This document shows positions 51,269-61,929 of a stretch of DNA of 64,000 bases, one piece after another. This DNA comes from Penicillium oxalicum (taxonomy: Eukaryota; Ascomycota; Eurotiomycetes; Eurotiales; Aspergillaceae), in contig NC_064652.1 in NCBI RefSeq assembly GCF_001723175.1, forward strand, positions 1 through 64,000. Reading direction: 5' to 3'. The position numbers and the translations under genes were made by a program. How positions within the stretch are numbered: position 1 is the stretch's first letter; each line of letters begins with the position of its first letter. Under the pieces are notes generated by a model. That model ran no database searches, was not told the DNA's origin, and saw only the letters and a program-made list of their open reading frames with translations.

Positions 51269-53165
51269 ATGGGGGGTGGTAGCTGCTATCCCACTGGACG
51301 AAGTCCGCAAGAACGAAGCCGACTGCTTGATGCAGGCCAGAATGACTATCTCCACGCAGTAGTTGATATGGGCAGGTACGCGTGAAACTGAAAAGCAAAG
51401 CCAAACCTGCCGAGTCACGGTTAACCCATTCTTCTTTACACTTGGTGCGAACAGTAATGGCATTCGATGTTCAATCTCAGACCTCACCTCTCCTACTACC
51501 CGTGTCATCCCCACAGTCCATTTCCATCGCGTCAACATTTCTCTGTATGAGGCACAGGTCGATCCGAAGACAGGTGCACGCATACCCATCTCGCAACATG
51601 TAATCGATCGCGTCATCAGTGCCATCGTGCGGTTTCAAATTATTTGCGTGGAAATCGGTGTGCCCGCGGCCAACATTCGCATCATTGCAACTGAGGCAAC
51701 ACGGACAGCAGTCAATTCGGAAGCATTCACCAACGCCATCCTCCAGAAGACCGGCATCAAGGTAGAGCTTTTGCGCAAAGAGGAAGAAGGCATCATCGGA
51801 GCATGGGGTATTGCCAGCAGCTTCTCTGATGTGGAAGGTCTGGCCCTTGATCTTGGTGGTGGGAGCATGCAGATGACCTGGATCGTCTCGCATGCCGGTA
51901 GTGTTCGCATCAGCCCCCTTGGTGCAGTGAGCTTTCCTTACGGAGCTGCCGCCTTGACCCAGAAACTCGCCGATTTGAAACGAGACAAAAGTGAAGAGGA
52001 TGCAAAAACGGCAACGGAACAGTTCCGCAAAGAAATGGCAGAGAATTTCCGCTCTGCCTTTGAACGGCTGGAGGTCCCCGACGCTCTCAAGGCCAAGGCC
52101 AGCGCTGATGGAGGTTTCCCTCTTTATTTATCAGGTGGTGGCTTTCGCGGCTGGGGATATCTTCTGCTTTATTTGCACCAGACTCGGGGTCAAAACTATC
52201 CCATCTCCATCATAAATGGATATACCGCCCCCAAGGCAGATTTCGAAAATACCGACGCTCTGAAGGAGGTGGCTCGCACAGCAGACGAGATTTTCCGGGT
52301 GTCCGACCGACGCCGAGGTCAAGTGCCATCCGTTGCATTCCTAGTCAACACGCTGGCAGAATCATTGCCCTACGGGATCAAAGAGGCCCATTTCTGCCAG
52401 GGAGGCGTACGTGAAGGTGTCTTGTTCCGGGAAATGCTGCCAGTCGTTCGTCAAAAAGATCCTCTTGAGGTTGCGACTGCTCGGTACGCCACGCCCTCGG
52501 CCGAAGCGATTGCGGCTTTGATGCTGGCTGCCCTCCCCCGACCGAAACATTCTCGGTCGGTGCCGTCGAGCATCAACGTGCACATGGTTCAATCTTTTGC
52601 CAACGCACTTTATGTTCACGCCTCAATGGCCAAGGAGCTATCGTCTAGTTCGGCGCTTTTCAGCACGAGTACTGGCATCCTTGCCTCGACACATGGAATT
52701 CCTCACGCGCACCGGGCCCTGTTGGCCTTGATGCTTCAAGAGCGATATGGTGGAGAGCTGCCACCGCGGGATGTGGGCTTCAAATCGCATTTGCAGAGAA
52801 TATTGACCCCCGAGGAAGTCTGGTGGACTCGGTATCTTGGGAAGATTGGGTATATCATTGGTCAAATCTATCTCACCGGTGCCATCGACACCTCAAAGCC
52901 TCGCCTTGTTCCCTCAGCAAAGTGGGCACAGGACCTGGGCAAAAAGGGAAACAAGGATGGGATAGAATTACGGATTGCCATTCAAAAGGTTCCATACGAC
53001 CCAAGTAACCTCAGAGAAGAATTACAAAAGGATACTCGAAAAATTGAGAAGGTGGGAAAACGGAAGAATTGGATTGGAGGCCGGGACGGCTGGGGCATGA
53101 AAATCAGGGTACTGGTGGTGGAAGAGGATTTACTGGTGAGCCCGACTTTGGCCGATTTTGAGTAA
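51269..53165 (+). CDS. rtg2: Ppx/GppA phosphatase-family protein (Rtg2-like)
   Basis: Two exons (51269-51375, 51455-53165) encode 605 residues. The intron splits the first ASKHA phosphate-binding loop: AVVDMGS-NGIRCSIS. The second loop is LALDLGGGSMQMTWI at about 200, both hallmarks of exopolyphosphatase/guanosine-pentaphosphatase proteins. The length and the C-terminal helical region (HRALLALMLQERYGGELPP, then HD-like surroundings) match fungal Rtg2, a cytosolic sensor of mitochondrial dysfunction and nitrogen supply. Without the first exon the protein would lack an intact ATP/phosphate loop, which supports the start at 51269. Enzyme activity versus sensor function cannot be separated from sequence. 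No neighbour relates to it. Confidence 0.85.
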
Positions 53166-53391
53166 TTATTCACCGGGCCTTCTTCCACTGTAAAATGAGA
53201 GATCAGCACTTGAACAAGTTAGTTCCTCGGCTTCCAAAGCATCAAAGCATTGATGTTGATCGACGAACATAAGCACTGCTAATCGAGAAACAAGAGGCCC
53301 AGTGTAATTCGTCCCATGGCGACATGGGCCTAACCACGCCAGACTGAAGCGCAAGCTTATGCGTCGCATCACCTCCGGTTGGATCTCAGAT
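53166..53391. other. Intergenic flank
   Basis: Downstream flank of the Rtg2-like gene; no feature is seen. Confidence 0.5.
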
Positions 53392-54088
53392 CTATCTGAG
53401 GAGATTTTGATCAAACAGTGCCATTTGAATCAATCCACAGGGACCTACACCACAACTTGATAGAAAAACAACAAAGCTCGTTGCAAGCTGCTCAGTCATA
53501 CTACAATATGATCGTCGACGCTGTACTCTTGGCCCAATAAAATTGATAATCCATTTCAGAATACCATTAAGACAGACAGTCTCGTCGACAGAGCACTCAT
53601 CTGTGCTTCTTGAATATCTGGGAGATCGACTCGATACTAATTCATTCGCCGTGCCTGGTCTGAAGTTCACTTCTCCTACCAGTGCTGTAGTGGCCAAAGT
53701 ATCGACCGACCCCTCTTCCATTTGGCGTAGCAACTTTGAGCTCGGTATAATATCACTTTGTTCAGTGCATATGATTTGTGCGCCGTCTGAGCTTCGCTGT
53801 GGCAAGGTAGAGCGTGAATTTGAGGCGAGACGGCTCGCAGATGCATGCTTCAATGAAGTCAAGCCCTCGGTCGTGATTATTGGAAGAGCACGCACACCAC
53901 CTTTGATCGTCACCCCGATTCCAAAAATTTTGTCTGCGGACGAGGCGCTCACACGGGTGGTATTGCAAACCTACAATCGTCTATTACAAATAACACTCCA
54001 TTCTTTTTGCGTTGTTGACTCGGCAAACATGAACATCGCCAAGAATGCCGCTGATCAATTGGCCTCGTCGTCGCAATTACTCAAATAG
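53392..54088 (+). other. Coding-like region, unrecognised gene or pseudogene
   Basis: The plus strand stays open from 53543 to the stop at 54088 and reads like a folded protein (for example LLEYLGDRLDTNSF, VEREFEARRLADACFNEV, ADEALTRVVLQTYNRLLQ). A second coding-like stretch lies just upstream in another frame (about 53412-53526: FESIHRDLHHNLIEKQQ, then AAQSYYNMIVDAV). A possible acceptor (CCATTTCAG, ending at 53559) lies between the two. I could not find a start ATG or a splice pattern that joins the pieces without stops. It may be a multi-exon gene or a decaying one. The minus strand is also open here but looks less protein-like. No family is recognised. Confidence 0.35.
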
Positions 54089-54757
54089 CTAGGTCAATCC
54101 ATTGCCGGCACTTGCGAGCTTTAACGAAGTCGACTGAGCCTCTCATTGTGCTTGAAGCTCATCCTAATCACCCCGTGTCATTGGCATCCCAGGCTATCAA
54201 AGGCAAAACTTGAAATCAATAGTGCGTGAAAAGTGGCATATCAGTAAGATGGATGGCGAAGTAGTCCAGGTTATAATCCGTCTACTATCAATGGCAGCAT
54301 TCCTCTTTCTCGGGGTACTTTTCGCGGCTCTTTGCACCAAAAATACTCTCGCTGAAGGATTAATACAATTGAGATTTCTATATACTTTTAGATATATGGT
54401 ATTAGATGGCTGGTAGAGCCTCTGATTGTGAAGTGTGAATGATGTCTCTGACACGTTGGGGGTCAGTTGTACGCTTGTCAACTTTCTTCGCGAATCTGCG
54501 AGATTATGGGGCGAGAATCATATTGCGATCCACGCGGCAACTGAGCATGGGAGAAAGAGCGCATATTACATCAATCAGGTGCGAAGATAGTCCAGATTGC
54601 GAGGTTCCAAGGCCAATGTGATAATGTCACAGATCTATATGACGCAAAATATGCCTAATCCTACAAGGTCCAGAAATTGGTCTACTAAGTATGTAGTCAC
54701 ATCAATATCAGGTCGACTGCATTAATATAATTAAGTCAGGCCAGTACGTTTACAGTC

Positions 54758-54954
54758 TTATGATTTGTCAACCTGCCGGTACTTTTGGTTGAAGGAATCC
54801 CGATCGCGCCAAGCCTTGAAGAATAGTACTGAGCTCCTCACATGCAGATCGGATGTGCAACTCAGGAGACGATCTAATTTCTCCACACCCTCAGTAAATT
54901 TCGCCCCAGCCTCAATGCGCTGCCTTTTGATGTTCTGCGCAGTGGCTTGGCTAT
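54758..54954 (-). other. Candidate last exon of an unrecognised minus-strand gene
   Basis: After a possible acceptor (ACATAG) the minus strand reads about 65 residues of helical, charged sequence (NIKRQRIEAGAKFTEGVEKL, SSVLFFKAWRDRDSFNQKY) ending at TAA 54758. A short upstream ATG exon near 55116-55054 could belong to it, but no junction keeps the frame. Treat it as a candidate exon or relic. Confidence 0.25.
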
Positions 54955-55748
54955 GTAATATTGGGGAAGTAGTGAAGAAAGGGGGTGGTGTATCCGAGAA
55001 ATATATGTACTGTCGTGTTTACCATCAATCGCTTCTCATCCGTCCTCATGTACGTGATCGACAGTGTTCCCCGAACCCCAAAACTTCGCTTGCCGAGACC
55101 AAGTTCGATTAACACTCATTCACTACTAATCCTCGGTTTATTCATTGTAAGCACCAAACGTTCACATAGAGATTTGTAGTCGCTGGTTTCTCGTGTAAAT
55201 TGATGCCCGGATTTTCGACCGTTCGACTAGTCATATTATCAATGATCGGCTGTTGACAAGCCCATTAGAGGCAGGATCGGCCCCAATCAATCTTCTTTAG
55301 AACTATGGACATTCAAACGTGTGCCAGCTGCAGCATGAGCTGTTACATATCACATCGTCCCCTGCGGCTACCCCTGCAGCTGTATGCACCGTCCCGCTCG
55401 TAGTTGCAGGGCTAAATGGGATCTCGAATTCGGTGGCTACATCTTATAATTCAAACTGAAGTTCCTATTCGCTCAAAGCGATTCCTTGGCAATCGCATGG
55501 TATTCTTGGGCAACACATTGAGAGATCATCTCCAGTCGACGCAAAATACTCAGCTGCATGTCCGCCGTCAAGGATTGGCTTTGAAGCTGAACTATTGAAT
55601 TAGTGGACCCACTATAATGGTGTGAGATCTTTTTCAATGGTCAACCCGGATAACTTCAGTCGGGAAATCATTGTGCATCGAGACTGTAGGACTTGAATGT
55701 TTTGGTCGCGGGTGCTCTGAACTTGGTATGTAGGCACAGGAGAAATCC

Positions 55749-55754
55749 TATAAA
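55749..55754 (+). promoter_or_regulatory. TATA box of the hydrophobin gene
   Basis: TATAAA 141 bp upstream of the ATG, followed by a pyrimidine- and CA-rich leader typical of strongly expressed fungal genes. Confidence 0.5.
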
Positions 55755-55889
55755 GATTGTCAAATCCCCCGGACGCTATTGCTTCAGTCTTCACACATTT
55801 TCAATCTTCACACATTGCCTTCACTCTCATCGCTCGAGCAAACCCAGCCTCTCTATATTATCTCTTCCTTCCCACTCAACATTATCAAA

Positions 55890-56471
55890 ATGAAGTTCTT
55901 CGCCTCTGCTCTCCTCTTTGCTGCCACCGTCCTGGCCCTTCCGTCAGCATCCTGCGACAAGGGTACTGATAGTGGTGAGGTCGCAAACCCCCCGAAGACC
56001 CAGGATATCACCTATGAACAGGCTAGCGCGAAGTGCGGCAACGATGCTGTAGTTTCCTGCTGCAACAAGCAGACCGTGTCGGGCTCTGTCACCAACGTAA
56101 ACAACGGCCTTCTCGCTGGTGTTCTGTCGAATGCGATCGCCGGTGGGCCTGGCAGCGATGGACTTGGTCTGTTCGATGGCTGTAGCGACCTTAGCCTGGG
56201 TGGTAAGTCAGACTCATGAGATGACAGCACTGCAATTCCTCCCATCTAATAGTCGTTGTAGTCCCTGTCTTGAGCTTGCTCAGTGCGCAGAACATTCTCA
56301 ACAAGAAGTGCCAGCAAAGCATTGCATGCTGCCAGAACAGTCGCTCCGAGGCTGTAAGTGTCACCTAGCTTTTTCCCCCTTGCTATTAAAATGATAGTGA
56401 CTGATTTGGACCAGAATGGTAACCTCATTGGTGTTGCCCTGCCGTGCGTCGCGTTGGGCAGCCTGATCTAA
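55890..56471 (+). CDS. Class I hydrophobin
   Basis: A small secreted amphipathic protein that assembles into rodlets on spores or aerial hyphae. Three exons (55890-56202, 56262-56353, 56415-56471) encode 153 residues. The signal peptide is MKFFASALLFAATVLA. The eight hydrophobin Cys are in order C-x7-CC-x39-C-x22-C-x5-CC-x17-C (KCGNDAVVSCC, FDGC, KKCQQSIACC, LPC). The long third spacing and the hydrophobic final loop place it in class I, as for RodA-type proteins. One extra Cys lies just after the signal peptide (SASCDKG). Both introns are needed to reach the last four Cys. The final residues GSLI end two turns after the last Cys, as in the family. Confidence 0.93.
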
Positions 56472-57531
56472 GCATCAGGTCGGAGAGCTCTGGCCGCCAA
56501 AATCTGCTTTCATTTCTCGCCGATATATTCCAAGAGCTCCAGAAACCGCATATAAACTGGAGTGTCCATGCATATAAAGGGAGTGTATACAAATTTCACT
56601 GAAGGCGCGTTGGTTTGACAGAGAGCTTCCATCTGAGCGCCGAAACCAGTTCGCTCCAGGTTCGAAGCATTCTTCTGCAACATCAGTACGTGGACTTGAG
56701 TCGCTAATCAAGCCTCTGCATGTATTTCAATTGCGTGATTCTTGTACCTATATATTATTAATTTACAACGGCTGTCTTGTCAACTGGCTCATTCGAAGAT
56801 AAAGTGGGAACATCCAGCCTGGTTTACGGTGCTCATCAGACATGCACTTAGCAATGTAGAGCTCCAAAGTCTTGATAGCTCTTGGATGGCGAATGAACTG
56901 ACACGGGAGTGGTTGAAAGCGCCGGTTTCTTTGAGAAACTGTAGGTGTACTTCAAAGATTATGTTACGTTCATTATGGAATACCTGAGGGTCAGTGCGGA
57001 AAGTATACTGTATCACGCGTCGGATCCTATACGATCGCTTTAGAGACGAGCTGTCGGAGACGGAAGTGTATGTTGAGTGTTTCAAAATGAACTTAAGGCA
57101 GTGCTGTCAGCCTAGTGGGTAGTAATCGTAGTGGGTATTTATCGATGGACGTGAAGGTGAATTATCCTATCAAAATTTTGTCGAGATAACTGTTCATCAG
57201 TGGCCATCTTCGTCCTCCCAGTTGGTTAGGGATTTATTGCCGTAGCAAAGGTGACTTCAGTTTGTCAGCTATCATCCACGCTGTTTTTGACAGGTGGAAC
57301 TGACGCTGCCCTTGAGCCACCCTCTAGCAGATGAATGGCAAGTGGGGGCACATAGGGTGATTTCGGAAGAATCGGAAATGAGGGGTGGGATCTAGACGCT
57401 GAAAGAAAACTTCACAGCGGCGTGTAAAGAGTGCGAGACCCCATGTACTACCGAATACTGTTCGACAAGACTCTCTCACTCGTTCAATGCCGGTGTCGGG
57501 GCGCGTCATCCCGGCTCGGAAATTCCCGCCA

Positions 57532-57540
57532 TTATCTGAT
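57532..57540 (-). promoter_or_regulatory. ATCAGATAA SreA-type iron-regulator motif
   Basis: The plus strand reads TTATCTGAT, a perfect ATCWGATAA match in the other orientation, about 880 bp before the SidI-like ATG. It is the most distal of the group. Confidence 0.4.
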
Positions 57541-58120
57541 CCGAACGTGGGCCACAGAGATTTCTCGACATTCCAGCCCTAGGCGTCCGAAAATACGAAT
57601 TGTGCGCACATACAGTACCATTGCTGTATTATATGTGTTGTATTTAGTATTTTTTGGTTAATAACGTGTTCTAGTGTGTACTATCTACGCGCTCATACAT
57701 GGAGTACGGAATCTCCTCTACCTGACTAGAAATCGACCGACTTTTGCATATTTACCCAAGTTTCAGACCGGAAGAATTCTTATCAGGCTACACCACGAGA
57801 AAAACTCTTGATCTTATTGTGGGCTTGCGTAAACATCATCTACAGACTCCACACAGCCGAGAAAACTTGTTCAGAACGGGTTCCAAAGTTTTCAGCACGG
57901 CACGCCCTCTGTCCGTCTCACGGCTCTTGGAAGAAATGAGCACATTTTGATCTCAGACACTCCGAGACGACCTTCAAGCGGATAATGACGGCTCATCTGA
58001 CTGAAATTCCCCTGCAGACGTAACGTACGTGCGGTTACCTTGTCTTTATTTGGCTCTGGCGCCGAGCCCTAGCCCAGTTCTGGATGCTAGCCAGGTGGCC
58101 CGCTCGCTCCCCACACCCGC

Positions 58121-58152
58121 TTATCTGATTGATAGTTGTCCGGTTATCTGAT
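58121..58152 (-). promoter_or_regulatory. Paired ATCAGATAA SreA-type sites in the SidI-like promoter
   Basis: Two perfect copies (TTATCTGAT on the plus strand at 58121-58129 and 58144-58152) lie 23 bp apart, about 270-300 bp before the start codon. ATCWGATAA is the consensus bound by fungal GATA iron repressors (SreA/SRE), which shut off siderophore genes when iron is plentiful. A further AGATAA core lies at 58262. Confidence 0.6.
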
Positions 58153-58200
58153 CAGATGGAAACGAAGAAGAGACTGAAAAACGCCCTGAATACAGCTAAC

Positions 58201-58250
58201 TTATATAATTGTATGAAGTGGCAGATACTTGAGTCTCCACAATTATATAA
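58201..58250. repeat. 12-bp perfect inverted repeat in the SidI-like promoter
   Basis: TTATATAATTGT at 58201-58212 is matched by its exact complement ACAATTATATAA at 58239-58250, with a 26-bp loop. The right arm also contains a TATATAA box about 170 bp before the ATG. Confidence 0.6.
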
Positions 58251-58418
58251 ATACCCATGAATTATCTGTTACGTATTGGTACGTCCCAGTAGCTAACGCA
58301 ATTCTGCATCTTTTCCGACACTTAAAGGGCTCACGACTTGCCCAACCCCTAAGCTCGACTTTCATTTCGTCGTCTTGAACGTCTCTTGTCATTTTCCGTT
58401 GCCCACGTATCTTGCACG

Positions 58419-60468
58419 ATGGCCGTCTCACAAAGTGTGCAACGCCTTCAGAAGACGTTGGCTCATCTACAACCAGTACCAAATCGACTACGTTGGTCTC
58501 TCGTCGAAGGGCCGACCGAGCCAGAGCTCCTAGACCTCACCTTGGGAGACCTTTTGACATTACAAGCGCTTCGATACGGTGACTTTGAATGCCTTGTCTT
58601 TCCATGGACTGGCTCACGATGGACATACAATGACTTGAAAGAGGAGGTTGATCGTCTCGCGAGAGGCATGATGGCAATGGATATTCGCCAAGGTGACCGA
58701 GTGGGCATAATGGCAGGAAACTGTGAACAGTACATTGCGGTCTTCTTTGCGGCTGCCCGCGTGGGGGCCATCTTGGTGGTGTTGAACAACACATATACGC
58801 CATCGGAGCTTCGATTTGCGTTAGATCACACAGGTAACATCACAATCACCCTTTCAAATATAGTTCCGCGGTGAGATATCCCAACTAACACGTGCATATC
58901 GTCCTTTTTCACCCGATATAGGCTGCCGTTTACTCTTCATAACACCCCGAATCGGGCGTCATAATCTCGAGGAAGTTTTATCGGATCTTGGCCATAAGCC
59001 CAAGTCCAATCACACGTCGAATTGTGTCGAGGAAATCATTATTCTTCGCGGTTGCTACCAAAATTTTACAACTTATGACACGGTCATTCAACGAGGCCGA
59101 TCGCAGCCGCAACACATTCTCCAAGATCGAGAAGCTTTACTTCGGCCAGAAGATGTGTGCAACTTGCAGTTCACCAGTGGCTCTACTGGGAATCCAAAAG
59201 CAGCCATGTTGACTCATCAGTATGTTTCCATTAATATTCTGATGCTTGCCCCTTCAACGTGAGCTGCTCGTACTTACGACCTCCTCTGTGCAGCAACTTG
59301 GTGAATAATTCACGTTTTATTGGCGACCGCATGAAGTTATCTTCCTTTGACATCCTCTGCTGTCCACCTCCACTTTTCCATTGCTTCGGGCTGGTCCTAG
59401 GTATGCTTGCTGTGGTAACACACGGTGCCAAGATCGTCTTCCCGAGTGAGACGTTTGACCCCCAGGCTGTCTTGCACGCTATCTCAGACGAAAAGTGTAC
59501 TGCTTTGCATGGCGTTCCCACAATGTTCGAAGCCATCTTGAGTCTTCCCAAGCCCGCGGGTTTCGATACCTCTAATCTGCGGACGGGAATCATTGCTGGA
59601 GCTCCTGTTCCACGGCCTTTGATGAAGCGACTATTGGAAGAGTTGAATATGACCGAATATACGAGTAGCTACGGTAAGATCATCTTTTCATGATACTGAA
59701 ATATTGTGATGAGTCAATTGAGGTTGCTGCGATTGAAGAGACCGTTGTGACTGCCTGTGCTCACTCAATAGTTTCTTGCCTTCAGGTTTAACCGAAGCTT
59801 CTCCTACCTGCTTCAATGCATTTACTACCGACAGCATTCACACACGCATGACGACGGTCGGGAAGATTCTACCACATGCGCGCGCCAAAATCATTGATCG
59901 TGAGGGAAATCTTGTGCCAATCGGCCAGCGTGGCGAGCTCTGTATCGCAGGCTATCAGTTGACCAAAGGCTACTGGAATAACCCCGAGAAGACCGCAGAG
60001 GCCCTAATCACCGACAGTAGTGGCACGACTTGGCTGAAGACTGGAGATGAGGCTTCATTTGATGAACAAGGTTACTGTACCATCACGGGGCGATTCAAAG
60101 ACATCATCATTCGTGGTGGAGAGAATATTTACCCCCTCGAAATCGAAGAGCGTCTGGCATCACATCCACACGTGGCACTTGCCTCCGTCATTGGCATTCC
60201 TGACACCAAGTATGGCGAAGTGGTGGGCGCATTTCTTCAGCTTCATCCAGGCAAAAGTCGGCCAAGCGACGACGAGCTTCGGGCGTGGACTCGAGAAACT
60301 CTAGGACGGCACAAAGCACCACAGCATGTTTTTGTATTTGGCCAGGCGGGGATTCCCCACACGGTGCCGGTGACTGGGAGTGGAAAAGTTCGCAAGGTGG
60401 AACTGCGAGAAATGGCCATGGCAATGCTTGGACGCGGCGGCCGCAGTGCCCAGTCAATGTCCATATAA
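58419..60468 (+). CDS. sidI: SidI-like acyl-CoA ligase (mevalonyl-CoA ligase, siderophore biosynthesis)
   Basis: Expected to activate mevalonate to mevalonyl-CoA for the acyl group of fusarinine-type extracellular siderophores, in peroxisomes. Four exons (58419-58833, 58922-59219, 59294-59673, 59786-60468) encode 591 residues, the length of SidI. The N terminus holds a perfect PTS2 peroxisomal signal, RLQKTLAHL (residues 9-17, R-L-x5-H-L), as reported for SidI; no C-terminal SKL is present. The adenylate-forming signatures are complete: FTSGSTGNPKAAMLTH, SSYGLTEAS, GDEASFDEQGY, GRFKDIIIRGGENIYP, and the catalytic Lys in TGSGKVRKVE (near 565). Two perfect SreA motifs lie in the promoter. The enzyme class is certain. 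SidI identity is inferred from PTS2, size and promoter; other medium-chain acyl-CoA ligases are the alternative. Confidence 0.85.
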
Positions 60469-60669
60469 GCCAGGATGGATATGAATCGTGGAGTCAGGCG
60501 GCCGCAAGGACTCAAAAAGAAAGTGCATGGCCCCCATGACTACGTTTTGCCTCACATATCTGAGCGTCAACAAGCTTCAGTCCCCAATTTGTTTTTTTCC
60601 CCCTTAAGCCTGTACGTCTTGTGATTTAGTATGGGTTTTATTGGTATTTGTCATCAAAATACGGCAATC

Positions 60670-60678
60670 TTATCAGAT
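60670..60678 (-). promoter_or_regulatory. ATCTGATAA SreA-type motif
   Basis: The plus strand reads TTATCAGAT, a perfect ATCWGATAA match on the minus strand, 200 bp after the SidI-like stop. Confidence 0.35.
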
Positions 60679-61656
60679 CTTGATTGTCTAACGCATTCAC
60701 CCAGTATTAAATACATAAATTCACTGTATGATGCAGGTATGGAGATACAGTATGAGTGTATGTAAACTTTACTGTACGGTGACCACCACCCTTCACATGT
60801 CAAAATGTAATACAAATGCACAAGGATGCAGGACCGAATGTGCGGTACATATGTATGCGCTTCCCTCTCACAAGCGTCTTGGCGAACACACCTCATTTAA
60901 ACATTCTCATTTACTATTCGCAAGCCACGGCTCAAAAACCGAGAGCAGTGGGTAATCGAGGCCCTCCGTGTATTTTCTAAGCGACTTGGCAGTAAGATGG
61001 AATGTAGTTTACCAGTCTAGCAGTGACTCATCCGTCAGTCGCTTCAGTACTAGCTGGATTGATTCACTGGAATACATATCTTTGTATAGTATGTTATTTA
61101 CTACGTCCCACACTGCTCGCTGAACACACGGAATCAATCTCAGCCTCGGTAAACAAAACGGTATGCTTTGAGATTCCCGCTGATGTGATGAAGATCCTAC
61201 ATCTTGTTCTTGCTCGTAGTTTCGCATCACCACTAAGCGTGACAGACCAACTATCTCGCGCCACGAATGTGGATTATTCTGAGCTGAACACCTAATGGAA
61301 GTCTTCTCTGGCGGGCACTTGGTTTAAGTTCTTGGCGCGGTGGCATAACTGACTGGAAAGGCGAGATACCTATTGATCTAGTCATGGGCTCGGTGCATTC
61401 ACCCGTAGCATGCGTGATAAATGAGTGCGGCACTTTTCTTGATTTGTCGAGCATGCTTGTGTATGGAGTGAACTAGCATGGTCTCAGAATTCACGAGATT
61501 TCGTTCAATAATTTCCAGGGGATACACGTGTAAACGGCGAGTCATTCAAAGGTTACGGTCTCGCTTCTGAAACATGCCCAGAAAGGTGGAGCCTAGATTT
61601 CTGCTCCCGTCAATACACGGTATGAGACATTTGGGCGTTCCAAGAATTCAATCTTC

Positions 61657-61665
61657 ATCTGATAA
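61657..61665 (+). promoter_or_regulatory. ATCTGATAA SreA-type motif before the AMID-like gene
   Basis: A perfect ATCWGATAA match 265 bp before the AMID-like ATG, at a distance normal for a fungal promoter element. Confidence 0.45.
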
Positions 61666-61929
61666 GATCCTGAGCGGGGCCTTTACGAGCTGACGGAATC
61701 GTCTCAGCCGAATCGGACGTGCAAAGGCACTCGATTGAGTGAGCTTTGCGCTACTCGGCAATTCATATAGCGTAACTCGTCCTCCTTGACCAGAATTTCA
61801 TACTTGGCTAAACTCACTCATGTTCGGTAAAGTCGGCACATGCAACAAAGTCCTCGACCCTTTTTCTTCTTCTTGTCATCGCCCGACGCTTCTTCATCCT
61901 CCCTGTTCAAATAGCCTTCCAACGACAAC

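Larger units (their letters stand above)
54089..55889. other. AT-rich intergenic region before the hydrophobin gene
   Basis: No complete gene is seen. A coding-like minus-strand segment ends at 54758 (listed separately). A short plus-strand frame at 54249-54416 contains a single hydrophobic helix but nothing else. Confidence 0.5.
56472..58418. other. Intergenic region upstream of the SidI-like gene
   Basis: There is no supported gene; a 98-codon minus-strand frame at 56789-57085 has no motif. The region contains three ATCAGATAA-type sites (57532, 58121, 58144) and a 12-bp inverted repeat at 58201-58250. The proximal 300 bp is the promoter of the SidI-like gene. Confidence 0.55.
60469..61929. 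other. Intergenic region between SidI-like and AMID-like genes
   Basis: No gene is seen. Two ATCTGATAA sites are present, at 60670-60678 and 61657-61665. Confidence 0.55.

Noticed and set aside
56789..57085. 98-codon minus-strand frame downstream of the hydrophobin gene
   Set aside because: No motif or partner exon is found, and it is too short to support as a gene.
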